This document shows positions 39,512 through 54,700 of a DNA stretch of 64,000 bases, piece by piece. The position numbers were made by a program, and so were the translations under genes. The notes beneath the pieces are model-generated. The model was not told where the DNA came from, did no database searches, and saw nothing but the letters and a program-made list of their open reading frames with translations. This DNA is from Fimenecus sp051881435 (GTDB lineage: Bacteria > Bacillota > Clostridia > Oscillospirales > Acutalibacteraceae): contig JBJEPW010000042.1 of the NCBI GenBank assembly GCA_051881435.1, positions 15,499-79,498 of the forward strand. The letters run 5' to 3'. Position 1 is the stretch's first letter; each line of letters opens with the position of its first letter.

Positions 39512-41590
39512 TCAGTCCTTTTTGCTTCTGTCGCTGATAATTGTCTCAGAAATTGATTTGGGAACCTCTTTGTAGCCGTCGGGCTCCATTACATACTGAC
39601 CGCGTCCCTGTGTTTTGGAACGAAGGTCGGTAGCGTAACCGAACATTTCAGCCAACGGTACTCTTGCGTTAATCTGCTTAACGCCTGTACGGTCCTCAAA
39701 GCCCTGAATTTCGCCGCGGCGGGAGTTAAGGTCACCGATAACATCGCCCATATACTCTTCGGGAGTGATAACAACAACCTTCATAATGGGCTCCAAGAGA
39801 ACGGGATTTGCCTTCTTTGCAGCGTCCTTGAATGCCATTGAACCGGCAATCTTAAACGCCATTTCGGAAGAGTCAACCTCGTGATAACTACCGTCATAAA
39901 GAGTAACCTTAACATCAACCATGCTGTATCCTGCAAGAACACCGGACTGCATAGCACCCTGGATACCTGCATCAACAGGAGCGATATACTCCTTGGGGAT
40001 TGCACCGCCCACGATGTTGTTTATGAACTCATAGCCCTTATCGGGGTTGGGCTCAATGTTAATCTTAACATGACCGTACTGACCTTTACCGCCTGACTGA
40101 CGGGCATATTTTGTATCAGAAGAAGACGCGCTGCGGATTGTTTCACGGTATGCAACCTGAGGCTTACCTACATTTGCTTCAACCTTGAACTCACGCATAA
40201 GTCTGTCAACGATAATTTCCAGGTGCAATTCACCCATACCTGCGATAATCGTCTGACCTGTTTCTTCATCTGTATAGCAACGGAATGTGGGGTCTTCCTC
40301 AGCAAGCTTCTGAAGGCCGATACCCATCTTTTCCTGGCCTGCCTTTGTTTTAGGCTCGATTGCAACGCGGATAACCGGCTCCGGGAAGTTCATTGATTCA
40401 AGAATAACGGGATGCTTTTCATCGCAGAGAGTATCACCTGTTGTGGTGTTTTTAAGACCTACTGCTGCGGCGATGTCACCTGCGTAAACCGTTTCAAGGT
40501 CTTCACGGTGGTTAGCGTGCATTTGCAGAATGCGTCCCATTCTTTCTCTGTTATCCTTAACAGAGTTATAAACGGTAGTACCTGCGTTAACTGTTCCCGA
40601 ATATACACGGAAGAAGCAGAGCTTACCAACGAACGGGTCTGTTGCAATCTTGAAAGCAAGAGCTGCAAAAGGCTCTTCATCGGAAGAATGACGAACTTCC
40701 TCTTCGTCTGTATCGGGATTTACGCCCTTGATTGACTCAATATCCGTGGGAGCGGGCATAAAGTCAACAATAGCATCGAGGAGAGGCTGAACGCCCTTGT
40801 TGCGGTAGGCTGTTCCGCAGCAAACGGGAACCATTTCATTAGCAATGGTAGCCTTGCGGATAACCTTTTTCATTTCCTCAACAGTAGGCTCTTCACCCTC
40901 GAAGTATTTTTCCATCAAAGCCTCGTCCTGCTCAACGACTGCCTCGATAAGAGCTGTACGGTATTTCTCTGCAAGCTCCTTCATATCGTCGGGAATAGGC
41001 TCGTGTCTGATGTCTTTACCGAGGTCATCATAATAAACCTCAGCATCATTGTTAAGAAGATCTACTATGCCCTTGAAGGTGCTTTCTGCACCGATGGGAA
41101 GCTGAATCGGAACTGCATTGCAGTTGAAACGCTCCTTAACCATATCAAGAACACGGTAGAAATCGGCGCCCATAATATCCATCTTATTGACGAAAATCAT
41201 TCTGGGTACCTTGTATTCGTCAGCCTGACGCCAAACTGTTTCAGACTGAGGCTCAACGCCGCCCTTTGCGCAGAGAACGGTTACGGAACCGTCAAGAACA
41301 CGCAGAGAACGCTGAACTTCAACTGTAAAGTCAACGTGGCCGGGAGTGTCAATAATATTGATACGATGGTCTTTCCAGAAACATGTTGTAGCGGCAGAGG
41401 TGATTGTAATACCTCTCTCCTGCTCCTGCTCCATCCAGTCCATTGTAGCGGAGCCGTCATGAGTCTCGCCTATCTTATGGTTAACGCCGGTATAGAACAA
41501 AATACGCTCTGTGGTAGTTGTTTTACCTGCGTCGATATGAGCCATAATACCAATATTTCTTGTTTTTTCAAGAGATACCTTTCTTGGCAT
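39512..41590 (-). CDS. fusA: Elongation factor G
   Basis: 692 residues, full length. G motifs AHIDAGKTTTTERIL, DTPGHVDF and NKMD are intact, with the domain IV loop region GGAIPKEYIAPVDAG at the tip that enters the decoding centre. EF-G drives translocation. It is preceded by rpsG (36 bp) and followed by tuf in the classical order. Confidence 0.98.
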   Translation of the reverse strand: MPRKVSLEKTRNIGIMAHIDAGKTTTTERILFYTGVNHKIGETHDGSATMDWMEQEQERGITITSAATTCFWKDHRINIIDTPGHVDFTVEVQRSLRVLDGSVTVLCAKGGVEPQSETVWRQADEYKVPRMIFVNKMDIMGADFYRVLDMVKERFNCNAVPIQLPIGAESTFKGIVDLLNNDAEVYYDDLGKDIRHEPIPDDMKELAEKYRTALIEAVVEQDEALMEKYFEGEEPTVEEMKKVIRKATIANEMVPVCCGTAYRNKGVQPLLDAIVDFMPAPTDIESIKGVNPDTDEEEVRHSSDEEPFAALAFKIATDPFVGKLCFFRVYSGTVNAGTTVYNSVKDNRERMGRILQMHANHREDLETVYAGDIAAAVGLKNTTTGDTLCDEKHPVILESMNFPEPVIRVAIEPKTKAGQEKMGIGLQKLAEEDPTFRCYTDEETGQTIIAGMGELHLEIIVDRLMREFKVEANVGKPQVAYRETIRSASSSDTKYARQSGGKGQYGHVKINIEPNPDKGYEFINNIVGGAIPKEYIAPVDAGIQGAMQSGVLAGYSMVDVKVTLYDGSYHEVDSSEMAFKIAGSMAFKDAAKKANPVLLEPIMKVVVITPEEYMGDVIGDLNSRRGEIQGFEDRTGVKQINARVPLAEMFGYATDLRSKTQGRGQYVMEPDGYKEVPKSISETIISDRSKKD

Positions 41591-41626
41591 AATATCCTCC
41601 GTTTTAAACTAACTGTTTCTAAAAAA

Positions 41627-42097
41627 TTACCATCTGAAATGTGCGAAAGCTTTGTTGGCTTCTGCCATCTTGTGAGTATCCTCACGCTTTTTGAATGCTG
41701 AACCCTGTGAGTTAACAGCGTCCATAATCTCGTTAGCAAGTCTTTCCTTCATGGTTCTCTCTGAACGCTGACGGGCATAGAGAGTAATCCAGCGAAGACC
41801 TAAGGTCTGGCGTCTTTCGGGACGAACTTCCATAGGAACCTGGTAAGTTGCACCACCTACACGACGAGCTTTAACCTCAAGAACCGGCATAACGTTTTCC
41901 ATTGCGGCATCGAAAACCTCTAAGGGTTCCTTACCTGTTTTTTCAGCGATGATGTCGAATGCATCATAAACGATTTTCTGGGCAACACCCTTCTTACCGT
42001 CATACATAACGCTGTTGATAAGCCTTGTTACAAGCTTTGAATTGTAAAGCGGATCGGGCAAAACATCGCGTTTTGCTATCTGGCCTCTTCTTGGCAC
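41627..42097 (-). CDS. rpsG: 30S ribosomal protein S7
   Basis: 156 residues, the usual length, from the GTG at 42095-42097 (AAGGAGG upstream). This gives the family N-terminus MPRRGQIAKRDVLPDPLYNS. The conserved RRVGGATYQVPMEVRPERRQ and the C-terminal KKREDTHKMAEANKAFAHFR are present. S7 nucleates assembly of the 30S head. The longer frame to 42211 is not used. Confidence 0.97.
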   Translation of the reverse strand: MPRRGQIAKRDVLPDPLYNSKLVTRLINSVMYDGKKGVAQKIVYDAFDIIAEKTGKEPLEVFDAAMENVMPVLEVKARRVGGATYQVPMEVRPERRQTLGLRWITLYARQRSERTMKERLANEIMDAVNSQGSAFKKREDTHKMAEANKAFAHFRW

Positions 42098-42262
42098 TGC
42101 GCTTCCCTCCTTCATAATAATGATATCATAGGTACTCGAGTGACAAAACCCCGTGGCGCCAACGAAAAGGCATACATAATATATATACACTCTCGTTGGA
42201 CAAATATTCATTACGAATACAGCCTTTTCAAGAAGATTCTGTCTTTTACAGTTAAAAACCTA

Positions 42263-42685
42263 TTATTTTTTTGCTGCCTTAGGACGCTTTGCACCGTATT
42301 TTGAACGGCTCTGCATTCTTCCGTTAACACCCTGAGTATCAAGTGTACCGCGGATGATGTGGTAACGAACACCGGGAAGGTCCTTAACACGGCCGCCTCT
42401 GATAAGAACAACTGAGTGTTCCTGCAAATTGTGTCCGACGCCGGGAATGTAAGCTGAAACTTCGATTCCGTTTGTCAAACGAACTCTGGCGAGTTTACGA
42501 AGAGCTGAGTTAGGCTTTTTAGGTGTATCTGTTTTAACAACAGTACAAACGCCTCTCTTTTGGGGAGAATTATTGTCAGTAACAACATTCTTCTTGGAGT
42601 TAAGTCCTTTACCGAGAGCGGGAGCCTTTGACTTCTTCACCTGTGTTTCTCTGCCATTGCGAACGAGCTGGTTAAAGGTTGGCAT
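42263..42685 (-). CDS. rpsL: 30S ribosomal protein S12
   Basis: 140 residues from the ATG at 42683-42685 (GGAGGTGAATAT upstream). The decoding-centre segments TPKKPNSALRKLARV and GVGHNLQEHSVVLIRGGRVK are intact, with wild-type lysines at the streptomycin-related positions. The C-terminus is KYGAKRPKAAKK. It begins the rpsL-rpsG-fusA-tuf run after the rpoC terminator. Confidence 0.97.
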   Translation of the reverse strand: MPTFNQLVRNGRETQVKKSKAPALGKGLNSKKNVVTDNNSPQKRGVCTVVKTDTPKKPNSALRKLARVRLTNGIEVSAYIPGVGHNLQEHSVVLIRGGRVKDLPGVRYHIIRGTLDTQGVNGRMQSRSKYGAKRPKAAKK

Positions 42686-42826
42686 ATATTCACCTCCATA
42701 CATATAGTATATATGAAAAGAGATTTTTCATCTCTTTGCACACCAAATCAACGGACACAAGTCCGCATGCTCGAATAGTTTATCACGAATGCACAATAAT
42801 TGTCAAGCATTTTTTGTGAAATTAAC

Positions 42827-42858
42827 GAAAAAAAGAGAGTTGATTTCTCAACTCTCTT
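42827..42858 (-). terminator. Terminator of rpoBC
   Basis: AAGAGAGTTGA (42833-42843) and TCAACTCTCTT (42848-42858) with a TTTC loop and an A-run on the left. It lies 11 bp after the rpoC stop, so rpsL probably has its own promoter. Confidence 0.8.
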
Positions 42859-42869
42859 GATTTTATGGT

Positions 42870-45800
42870 TTACGCCTCGGTGCTTACTACATCGCTGATG
42901 GTCTTTTTGAGTTCAACATCGCTGTAACACTTCATACCTGTACCTGAGGGAAGAAGCTTACCGATGATAACATTCTCTTTAAGTCCCATAAGCGGGTCAA
43001 TCTTACCCTTAATAGCCGCATCTGTAAGAACTCTTGTTGTTTCCTGGAATGATGCCGCTGAAAGGAAGGAGTCTGTTGCAAGAGAAGCCTTTGTGATACC
43101 GAGAAGCACAGGAGCACAGGTTGCCGCAACAAAGAGCTCGCCGTTTTCCTCCGCCTCTCTCTTGGCTTTTTCATTTGCCAAAGCGAACTCGCGCTTATCT
43201 GTGGTAGCGCCGGGAAGAAGGTCGGTTGTACCTGCCTCAACAACCTTGAGCTTTCTCATCATCTGACGAACGATAACCTCGATATGCTTATCGTTGATAT
43301 CAACACCCTGCATACGGTATGTTCTCTGTACCTCTTTGATAAGGTAATCATGAACAGCGTTAACACCGTTGATTGCAAGTATATCGTGGGGGTTGGGAGA
43401 GCCTTCCGTAAGAGCTGTACCCTTTTTAATCATAATGGGATTGCCGTTTTCGTCAACCTCCGTATTGAACTTCTTGCGGAAGCCGTAAGGGATCATATAA
43501 GAACGCTCATCGCCGTTTTCATGGTCGGTGATAACGATATGCTCGTTGCCCTTAATCTCACGGAAGGAAAGCTGACCGTCAATCTCAGAAAGGATTGCAT
43601 AGGTTTTGGGCTTTCTTGCCTCAAACAGCTCTTCAACACGGGGAAGACCCTGTGTAATATCCTGACTTGATGCGATACCGCCTGTATGGAAGGTTCTCAT
43701 CGTAAGCTGTGTACCGGGCTCACCAATGGACTGTGCGGCGATAATACCTACTGCCTCACCTACTGTTACAGGGTCGCCTGTTGCAAGGTTGGAGCCGTAG
43801 CACTTAATACATACGCCGTGTTCGGACTCGCAGGTAAGGAGTGAACGGATTTTAATTTTTCTGTCCGCCTCATTTTCTCTTGCATTGACAATATCGGCGA
43901 TAACAGAAGCCTTATCCTCTTTAATCATCTCGTCCTTAGAAGCGATAAGGTTGCCCTTTTCATCATAGAAATCTTCAAGAAGATATCTGCCTGTAAGTCT
44001 TTCGCTCAACGGCTCGATAAGCTCCTTGCCGTCACGGATATCATAAACCTCAATACCCTCGTGGCAATGGCAATCCTCTTCACGGATAATAACATCCTGA
44101 GAAACATCAACAAGTCGTCTTGTAAGGTAACCTGAGTCCGCAGTACGAAGAGCCGTATCGGCAAGTCCTTTACGGGCACCGCGGGAGGAGATGAAGTATT
44201 CGAGAACATTAAGACCCTCACGGTAGTTAGCACGAATGGGAACCTCGATTGTTTTACCTGCTGTATTGGCGATAAGACCGCGCATACCGGCAAGCTGACG
44301 AAGCTGTGATTCAGAACCACGGGCACCGGAATCAACCATCATATAAATGGGGTTGTACTTACCGAGGTTGTCTTTAAGACCTTTGGCAACGGTATTTGTG
44401 CACTCTTCCCAAATTCTGATAACTGCCTTTGAGCGCTCTTCTTTGCTGTAAAGACCCATTTGGTAATAATCGTTGATAACATCAATTCTTGCCTCGGCGT
44501 CTTTAAGAAGGTCTGCCTTCTGAGGAGGAATAATAGCGTCGCAAACAGCAACGGTAATACCGCTCTTTGTTGAGTATTTAAGGCCCTGTGCCTTAATTTT
44601 ATCAAGCATTTCGGCGGCAACGGTTACACCGTGAACCTTAATGCACTTGTCGATAATTTTACCGAGAGTCTTTTTGTTAACAAGGAATTCAACTTCAAGT
44701 TTGAAAGCATTGTCGGGATTTGATCTGTCAACAAAGCCCAAATCCTGAGGAATGGGGTTATTGAAGATAACTTTACCGAGGGTTGTTTCCACAAGCTTTG
44801 TAACAGATTCGCCGTTTACATCCTTTGTCATACGGATTTTAATGGGTGTATGAAGCCCGATATCGCCTTCGTCATAAGCCATTGTGGCTTCATCAACACT
44901 GCGATATACATTATATACGAGATGCTCGTTACCGTTTTCATCCTTTTCAACACGGGGAGATCCGGGCTCGCCCTCTTTATCCATTGTAAGATAATAGGAG
45001 CCGAGAATCATATCCTGTGTGGGAACTGCAACGGGTTTACCGTCAGAGGGTTTTAAAAGGTTATTTGCGGCAAGCATAAGAAGTCTCGCCTCGGCCTGTG
45101 CCTCTGCGGAAAGAGGTACGTGAACAGCCATCTGGTCACCGTCGAAGTCGGCGTTAAACGCAGTACAAACAAGGGGGTGAAGCTTAATTGCTCTGCCCTC
45201 AACGAGTACCGGCTCGAAAGCCTGAATACCGAGGCGGTGAAGTGTAGGCGCACGGTTAAGCATTACGGGATGGTCCTTGATAACCTTTTCAAGTGCGTCC
45301 CAAACCTCTGTTTTTGCACGCTCTACCATCTTCTTGGCAGATTTCATATTGCCTGCTGTTCCTGTTTCAACAAGGCTCTTCATTACGAAGGGCTTGAAGA
45401 GTTCAAGTGCCATTTCCTTAGGCAAACCGCACTGATAAAGCTTCAGTTCGGGGCCGACAACGATAACGGAACGGCCTGAATAGTCAACACGCTTACCGAG
45501 AAGGTTCTGACGGAAGCGTCCCTGCTTACCTTTAAGCATATCGGAAAGAGATTTAAGCGCTCTGTTGTTAGGTCCTGTAACAGGTCTGCCGCGTCTGCCG
45601 TTATCGATAAGAGCATCGACAGCCTCTTGGAGCATTCTCTTTTCGTTACGGACGATTATTTCGGGAGCGTTAAGCTCTAAAAGTCTTTTAAGACGGTTGT
45701 TTCTGTTGATAACGCGTCTGTAAAGGTCGTTTAAGTCTGATGTTGCAAAACGGCCGCCGTCCAACTGTACCATGGGACGGATATCGGGGGGAATTACGGG

Positions 45801-46490
45801 GACAACATCAAGAATCATCCACTCGGGACGGTTGCCTGACTGCTTAAATGCTTCGGCAACTTCAAGGCGTTTAAGAATTCTTGTCTTTTTCTGGCCTGTT
45901 GCGTCTTTGAGCTCTTCACGCAAAGATTTGCAAAGCTCATCAACATCAATTTCGCAGAGAAGCTCTTTAATTGCCTCGGCGCCCATTCCCGCCTTGAATT
46001 CATCATCGTATTTTTCCACCATATCGAGATACTCTTTTTCATTGAGTATCTGAAGCTTTGTAAGCTCTGTATCGCCGGGATCAATAACGATATATTTTGC
46101 AAAGTAGAGAACTTTTTCCAAATCTCTGGGTGATACATCAAGGATAAGCCCCATTCTTGAGGGAATACCCTTGAAATACCAGATGTGTGACACGGGGGAT
46201 ACAAGCTCGATGTGTCCCATTCTCTCGCGGCGTACTTCTTTTCTTGTTACCTCAACGCCGCAGCGCTCGCACACCTTACCCTTATAGCGGATTTTCTTAT
46301 ATTTACCGCAATGACACTCCAAATCCTTTTGCGGTCCGAAAATTCTTTCGCAGTAAAGTCCGTCCTTTTCGGGTTTCAGGGTACGGTAGTTTATAGTTTC
46401 GGGCTTTTTAACCTCGCCGTAAGACCACTCTCTGATCTGGTCGGGAGAGGCAAGACCGATTTTTATTGCTTCAAATGGTTTCTTTTCCAT
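42870..46490 (-). CDS. rpoC: RNA polymerase beta-prime subunit
   Basis: 1206 residues. The N-terminal zinc site (CHCGKYKKIRYKGKVCERCG), the catalytic NADFDGDQMAVHVPLS, the rudder/bridge region (SGARGSESQLRQLAGMRGLI) and the second zinc site (CESEHGVCIKCYG) are all present. It lacks the large insertions of proteobacterial RpoC, as usual for Firmicutes. It follows rpoB by 35 bp. Confidence 0.98.
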   Translation of the reverse strand: MEKKPFEAIKIGLASPDQIREWSYGEVKKPETINYRTLKPEKDGLYCERIFGPQKDLECHCGKYKKIRYKGKVCERCGVEVTRKEVRRERMGHIELVSPVSHIWYFKGIPSRMGLILDVSPRDLEKVLYFAKYIVIDPGDTELTKLQILNEKEYLDMVEKYDDEFKAGMGAEAIKELLCEIDVDELCKSLREELKDATGQKKTRILKRLEVAEAFKQSGNRPEWMILDVVPVIPPDIRPMVQLDGGRFATSDLNDLYRRVINRNNRLKRLLELNAPEIIVRNEKRMLQEAVDALIDNGRRGRPVTGPNNRALKSLSDMLKGKQGRFRQNLLGKRVDYSGRSVIVVGPELKLYQCGLPKEMALELFKPFVMKSLVETGTAGNMKSAKKMVERAKTEVWDALEKVIKDHPVMLNRAPTLHRLGIQAFEPVLVEGRAIKLHPLVCTAFNADFDGDQMAVHVPLSAEAQAEARLLMLAANNLLKPSDGKPVAVPTQDMILGSYYLTMDKEGEPGSPRVEKDENGNEHLVYNVYRSVDEATMAYDEGDIGLHTPIKIRMTKDVNGESVTKLVETTLGKVIFNNPIPQDLGFVDRSNPDNAFKLEVEFLVNKKTLGKIIDKCIKVHGVTVAAEMLDKIKAQGLKYSTKSGITVAVCDAIIPPQKADLLKDAEARIDVINDYYQMGLYSKEERSKAVIRIWEECTNTVAKGLKDNLGKYNPIYMMVDSGARGSESQLRQLAGMRGLIANTAGKTIEVPIRANYREGLNVLEYFISSRGARKGLADTALRTADSGYLTRRLVDVSQDVIIREEDCHCHEGIEVYDIRDGKELIEPLSERLTGRYLLEDFYDEKGNLIASKDEMIKEDKASVIADIVNARENEADRKIKIRSLLTCESEHGVCIKCYGSNLATGDPVTVGEAVGIIAAQSIGEPGTQLTMRTFHTGGIASSQDITQGLPRVEELFEARKPKTYAILSEIDGQLSFREIKGNEHIVITDHENGDERSYMIPYGFRKKFNTEVDENGNPIMIKKGTALTEGSPNPHDILAINGVNAVHDYLIKEVQRTYRMQGVDINDKHIEVIVRQMMRKLKVVEAGTTDLLPGATTDKREFALANEKAKREAEENGELFVAATCAPVLLGITKASLATDSFLSAASFQETTRVLTDAAIKGKIDPLMGLKENVIIGKLLPSGTGMKCYSDVELKKTISDVVSTEA

Positions 46491-46525
46491 TAGTTATAGC
46501 CCTTCTTCCTTTAAATTTAAGTCAA

Positions 46526-50266
<3,741 letters not shown>

Positions 50267-50451
50267 AGGGCTTATCACTCTCCGTTCGTTTTTTTATTCC
50301 TGACCGCCTCTCCTATACATAATATATAAAAGGCGTGGAGATTACTAAAATTAAGGCTTTTTTACGCTTGCTTTTTGTGGCATTTTATGGTACACTTTGT
50401 GTTACACAAAATGCGTCAGCGTATATATTTCCATTTTAATAGCAATTTACT

Positions 50452-50480
50452 ATTATATATATGTCAAGTCAATATGTCAA
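50452..50480 (-). promoter_or_regulatory. Promoter of rpoBC
   Basis: Minus strand: TTGACA (50480-50475), 17 bp, TATAAT (50457-50452), a perfect consensus. The leader to the rpoB start is about 180 nt. A second overlapping TTGACA occurs 9 bp further in. Confidence 0.75.
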
Positions 50481-50561
50481 GAGTGAATTTTAAAAAAGTT
50501 GAGTTTTTTTGAAGACCCGACCGATTGAAATATAAAAACTACATACAGGGAAGTATTTTCA

Positions 50562-51749
50562 GTGAAAGAATTTGAAAAGATATGTCTTTTATCAAAAGCA
50601 ACGGTAATTTTCAGAGAGATTTTAAAAGACGAGGCGGTATGCACCCTTTTAAAACTGCTTTCGGCAGACGATAACGATGCGGAAGCTTTTATTGAGCTTT
50701 ATTCCGACTTCGTCTCCGCACTATATAAAAAGTGTGATAATCTTACGGAATATTTAAACCGAATTTTGCAAAATGATGAAAACATATATGTAAAAGAAGC
50801 GGCAAAGGGAGAGGTTTCTCCCCTTTTGAAATGTGCGGCGGAAAACGAGCTTGATTTTTTTGAACAGCTTGGCAATATTACAAGTGAAGAAATAAAAACT
50901 CATATTAACCTTGATATTTTCCTGCCGGAATGGAAGAACGGCGGAGTGAGCATCAAATCGGAATACGAAAAAAAGATGGCGGCAATTAAAACCACAGGCT
51001 ACGGAATTTATGCCGACCACAGAATGTTCCTTTACAAGGACGGTAAGATTGTACCTGTAAAATATCCCGACCCACAGCGTCTTTCCCGGATGAGCGGATA
51101 CGAGGCGGAGCGGCAGAAGGTTATTGACAACACCTTGGCACTGATAAACGGCAAGCCTTGCAACAATGTGCTTCTTTACGGCGACGCAGGAAGCGGCAAG
51201 AGCAGTACGGTCAAGGCGATTGTGAACGAGTATTATCCAATGGGGCTTCGCCTTATTGAGATTAAGAAAAATCAGCTCTATTCCCTGCCCGATGTTATTG
51301 AGCAGTTGGCAGATAATCCGCTGAAATTCATTGTTTTTATTGATGATTTGAGTTTTTCCTCAAACGACGCTGATTTCGGTGCCCTAAAAGCAATACTCGA
51401 GGGCGGCGTTGCGGGAAAGACCGATAACATAGCGATTTATGCCACTTCTAACCGCCGCAATCTCGTTAAAGAGAATTTCAGCGACAGAAACGGCGACGAC
51501 ATACATATTCAGGATACGGTGCAGGAGATTATGAGCCTTTCCGCACGGTTCGGGCTTAAAGTTACTTTTTCACGGCCCGATAAAGATTTGTATTTATCTA
51601 TTGTGGAAAATCTTGCTTTGCAGTATAATATAAATGTTAACCCCGACGAGCTGTTTATGTCGGCGGAGGCTTTTGCCCTGCGCAACGGCGGCAGAAGCCC
51701 CAGAACTGCAAAGCAGTTCATTGAATATTTAGCATCAAAAGAGGATTGA
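50562..51749 (+). CDS. DUF815-family AAA ATPase
   Basis: 395 residues starting at a GTG with AGGGAAG upstream. The N-terminal 150 residues are helical. The C-terminal ATPase has Walker A LLYGDAGSGKSSTVKA (about residues 203-218), Walker B FIVFIDDLSF (about 257), a sensor region IYATSNRRNLV (about 291) and an arginine-containing end GGRSPRTAKQFIEYL. This architecture is that of DUF815 proteins, related to DnaA/IstB-type AAA. Their function is not established. It is 22 bp ahead of lacZ and probably co-transcribed. Confidence 0.82.
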   Translation: MKEFEKICLLSKATVIFREILKDEAVCTLLKLLSADDNDAEAFIELYSDFVSALYKKCDNLTEYLNRILQNDENIYVKEAAKGEVSPLLKCAAENELDFFEQLGNITSEEIKTHINLDIFLPEWKNGGVSIKSEYEKKMAAIKTTGYGIYADHRMFLYKDGKIVPVKYPDPQRLSRMSGYEAERQKVIDNTLALINGKPCNNVLLYGDAGSGKSSTVKAIVNEYYPMGLRLIEIKKNQLYSLPDVIEQLADNPLKFIVFIDDLSFSSNDADFGALKAILEGGVAGKTDNIAIYATSNRRNLVKENFSDRNGDDIHIQDTVQEIMSLSARFGLKVTFSRPDKDLYLSIVENLALQYNINVNPDELFMSAEAFALRNGGRSPRTAKQFIEYLASKED

Positions 51750-51771
51750 ATATACATAACGGAGGAAAAAT

Positions 51772-54700
51772 ATGAGAACTTACAAGTATGATTGGGAAAA
51801 CCCCGAAGTTTTCAAAAAGAACAAGGAAGACGGCCATGTTATCGCATTTTCATACGATAACGAAAAGGACGCCCTTGACCGAATTGAGCCTAAAACAAAA
51901 ATGACTCTTAACGGCACTTGGAAATTTCACTGGCAGAGAGGGCTTGAAGATTGCCCCGAAGATTTTTACAAGGAGGATTTTGACGCTTCTTTCTGGCGTG
52001 ATATTACCGTACCGTCTGTTTGGCAGACAGAGGACACGGGCAGTTATCCTTACTACTACGCCAGCACCTTCTGCCGCGCTTTCAGCCGCAGTAAAAGCAA
52101 AATCCCCTCAATTGACCATTCAATGCAGGAGATAGGAATTTATGTCCGTGATTTCACCATGCCCGAAAGCTTTGACGGCAACGAGATTTTCCTGCATTTC
52201 GGTGCGGCAAAATCCGCGATTGAGGTTTATATAAACGGCAATTTTGTGGGTTATTCACAAGGCTCTATGACTCCCCACGAATTTGACATTACAAAATATG
52301 CACGCAAGGGCGAAAACAGAGTTGCGGTTAAGGTTTACCGTTTTTCCGACGGCTCATACCTTGAAAATCAGGATATGTGGCTTCTTTGCGGACTTTACAG
52401 AGAGGTTTATGTTTTCTGTGAGCCGAAAAAGTGCCTTCGTGATTTCTTTATTACAACAGACCTTGATAAGGATTACAAAGACAGCAAAACAAGCCTTGAC
52501 CTGACATTAAAAAATTACGGTGAATCGGGAATTGTTGCAGTTAAGGCGGAAATTATTGACGGCGACGAGAGAATACTTTTGGGCGAAACCGATACGGCAG
52601 TTAACAGCAACACCGTAACGCTTCACCTTGAAAAAAATATTGAAAATCCGAAAAAATGGAGCGCTGAAACGCCCTATCTTTATAAACTGCTTATAAGCGT
52701 TACCGCTGACGGTAAAACTACATATAAATGTATCCGTTTCGGCTTTAAAAAGGTTGAAATTGTGGGCGAAAAGATACTGTTCAACGGTCAGCCAATGATG
52801 ATAAGGGGCGTTAACCGCCACGACTTTGACCCCGACCACGGCTGGGCAGTTCCCACAGAGCGTTTTTATGAGGACTTAAAGCTTATGAAACGCTGCAACA
52901 TTAACTCCATACGCACCTCGCACTATCCCGATGACCCCACTCTTTACGAAATTGCCGATGAATACGGTTTCTATGTTATGGACGAATGTGATGTTGAAAC
53001 TCACGGTGTCCGCAGAAAGGGCGTTCCCGGCGACAATCCCATGTGGACGGGCGCTGTTGTTGACAGAATGGAGCGAATGGTGCTTCGTGACCGCAACCAC
53101 GCCTGCGTATTTATGTGGTCCTTGGGCAACGAGGCGGGCGACGGCAGTAACTTCCTCAAAATGAAAGAGGCGGCTCTCCGTCTTGACACAACCCGTCAGT
53201 TCCACTATGAGGGCGACTTTGATTTTACAAAGAGCGATGTTATTTCAAGAATGTATCCTTTGGAGGATATTGTTAACAAGCTGGGTAACCGTGAGGAAAT
53301 CACAATCTCACTTTATGACAACATTGCAAATCAGCTTGCGGCGGACTCAAAGCCCATTAAAAAAGAGGCTTACTGCCGCCCCGTAATGTTCTGCGAATAC
53401 GCACACGCCATGGAAAACAGCCTGGGCAATTTCCAGGAGTATATGGACGCTTTTGAGAAATATGACAATATGTGCGGCGGTTACATATGGGACTTTGTTG
53501 ACCAGTCTATCCGCAAAAAGACTCCCGAGGGTGACCAATGGCTTTACGGTACGGACTTTGAGAAGTACGAGCCGGGCAGATACACCCATCTTCCCAATAC
53601 AACCGCTATGACGGGCAGTAACACATATTTCTGCGCTAACGGTATTGTTGCCGCTGACAGAAAGCCCCACCCATCATACTACGAGGTTAAAAAGGTTTAC
53701 TGTGAAATCAAGGTTAAAGAAAAGAATATTGAAAAGGGCGAATTTACCCTTATCAACAAAAAGCTTTTCACCGATTTATCTGACTTCGAGATAAGATGGA
53801 GCTTGCAGGCAGAGGGTGTTGAGGTACAGAGCGGCATTATTGAAGATATCACCTGTGCTCCCCTCTCGGAAAGAGAAATCAAGATTAACTATGATTTATC
53901 CGCTCTCCCCGAAAAGGAATGTGTGCTGATTGTTTCATACATCAATAAAAACAATTATCCTTGGTGCGAGGCAGGCTTTGAGCAGGGCTTCGACCAGTTC
54001 ATAGTTAAGGATGCAAAGGCAACGGAAAAGCCCGTACATTTTGACGGTAATCTTACATATGTTAAGAACGGCGGAAGCGTTTTTGTTAACGGCGACGGCT
54101 TTACAGTTAAAATTGACGGCGGAAAAGTTACTTCTCTCACCTTTGACGGCAAGGAATACCTTAAAATGCCCATAAGCCCCAACTATTTCCGTGCGGTTAC
54201 GGATAACGACCTTTCAAATACAAACTTTGTACCCTTTACTATCCCCTTCCATCCGTATTTCAACTGGCAGAGAGCCACAAAATCCGCAAAGGGCACTGTT
54301 AAATCGGCAGAGAAAAACGCACTCGGTCAGTTGGTTGTAAAAATCGACTGGAGCGTTCAGCTCTTCTCAAATGTTACATCTGTTATAGTTGTTAATCCCG
54401 ACGGCAGCCTTGAAATTACCCACACGGGAACGCCCAAGATGTTCAATCTTACACGCTTCGGCACAAAGATGGGACTTTTGCGTGAGTTCGACCGTGTAAA
54501 GTGGTACGGCAGAGGTCCGCAGGAGACATACTGCGACCGTAAAACAGGCGCAAAGATTGCACTCCACGAGATGAGCGTTGATGATTTGGAGCATCACTAT
54601 ATGCGTCCGCAGGAGAACGGAAACCGCACCGATGTACGCTTCGTTGAGGTTACAAACAAGGACGGCAAGGGACTGCGCTTTGAGTCCGTGGGCGAAACCC

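Noticed and set aside
42098..42211. N-terminal extension of ribosomal protein S7
   Set aside because: S7 starts at the GTG at 42097 with AAGGAGG and the family N-terminus; the extra 38 codons have no family counterpart.
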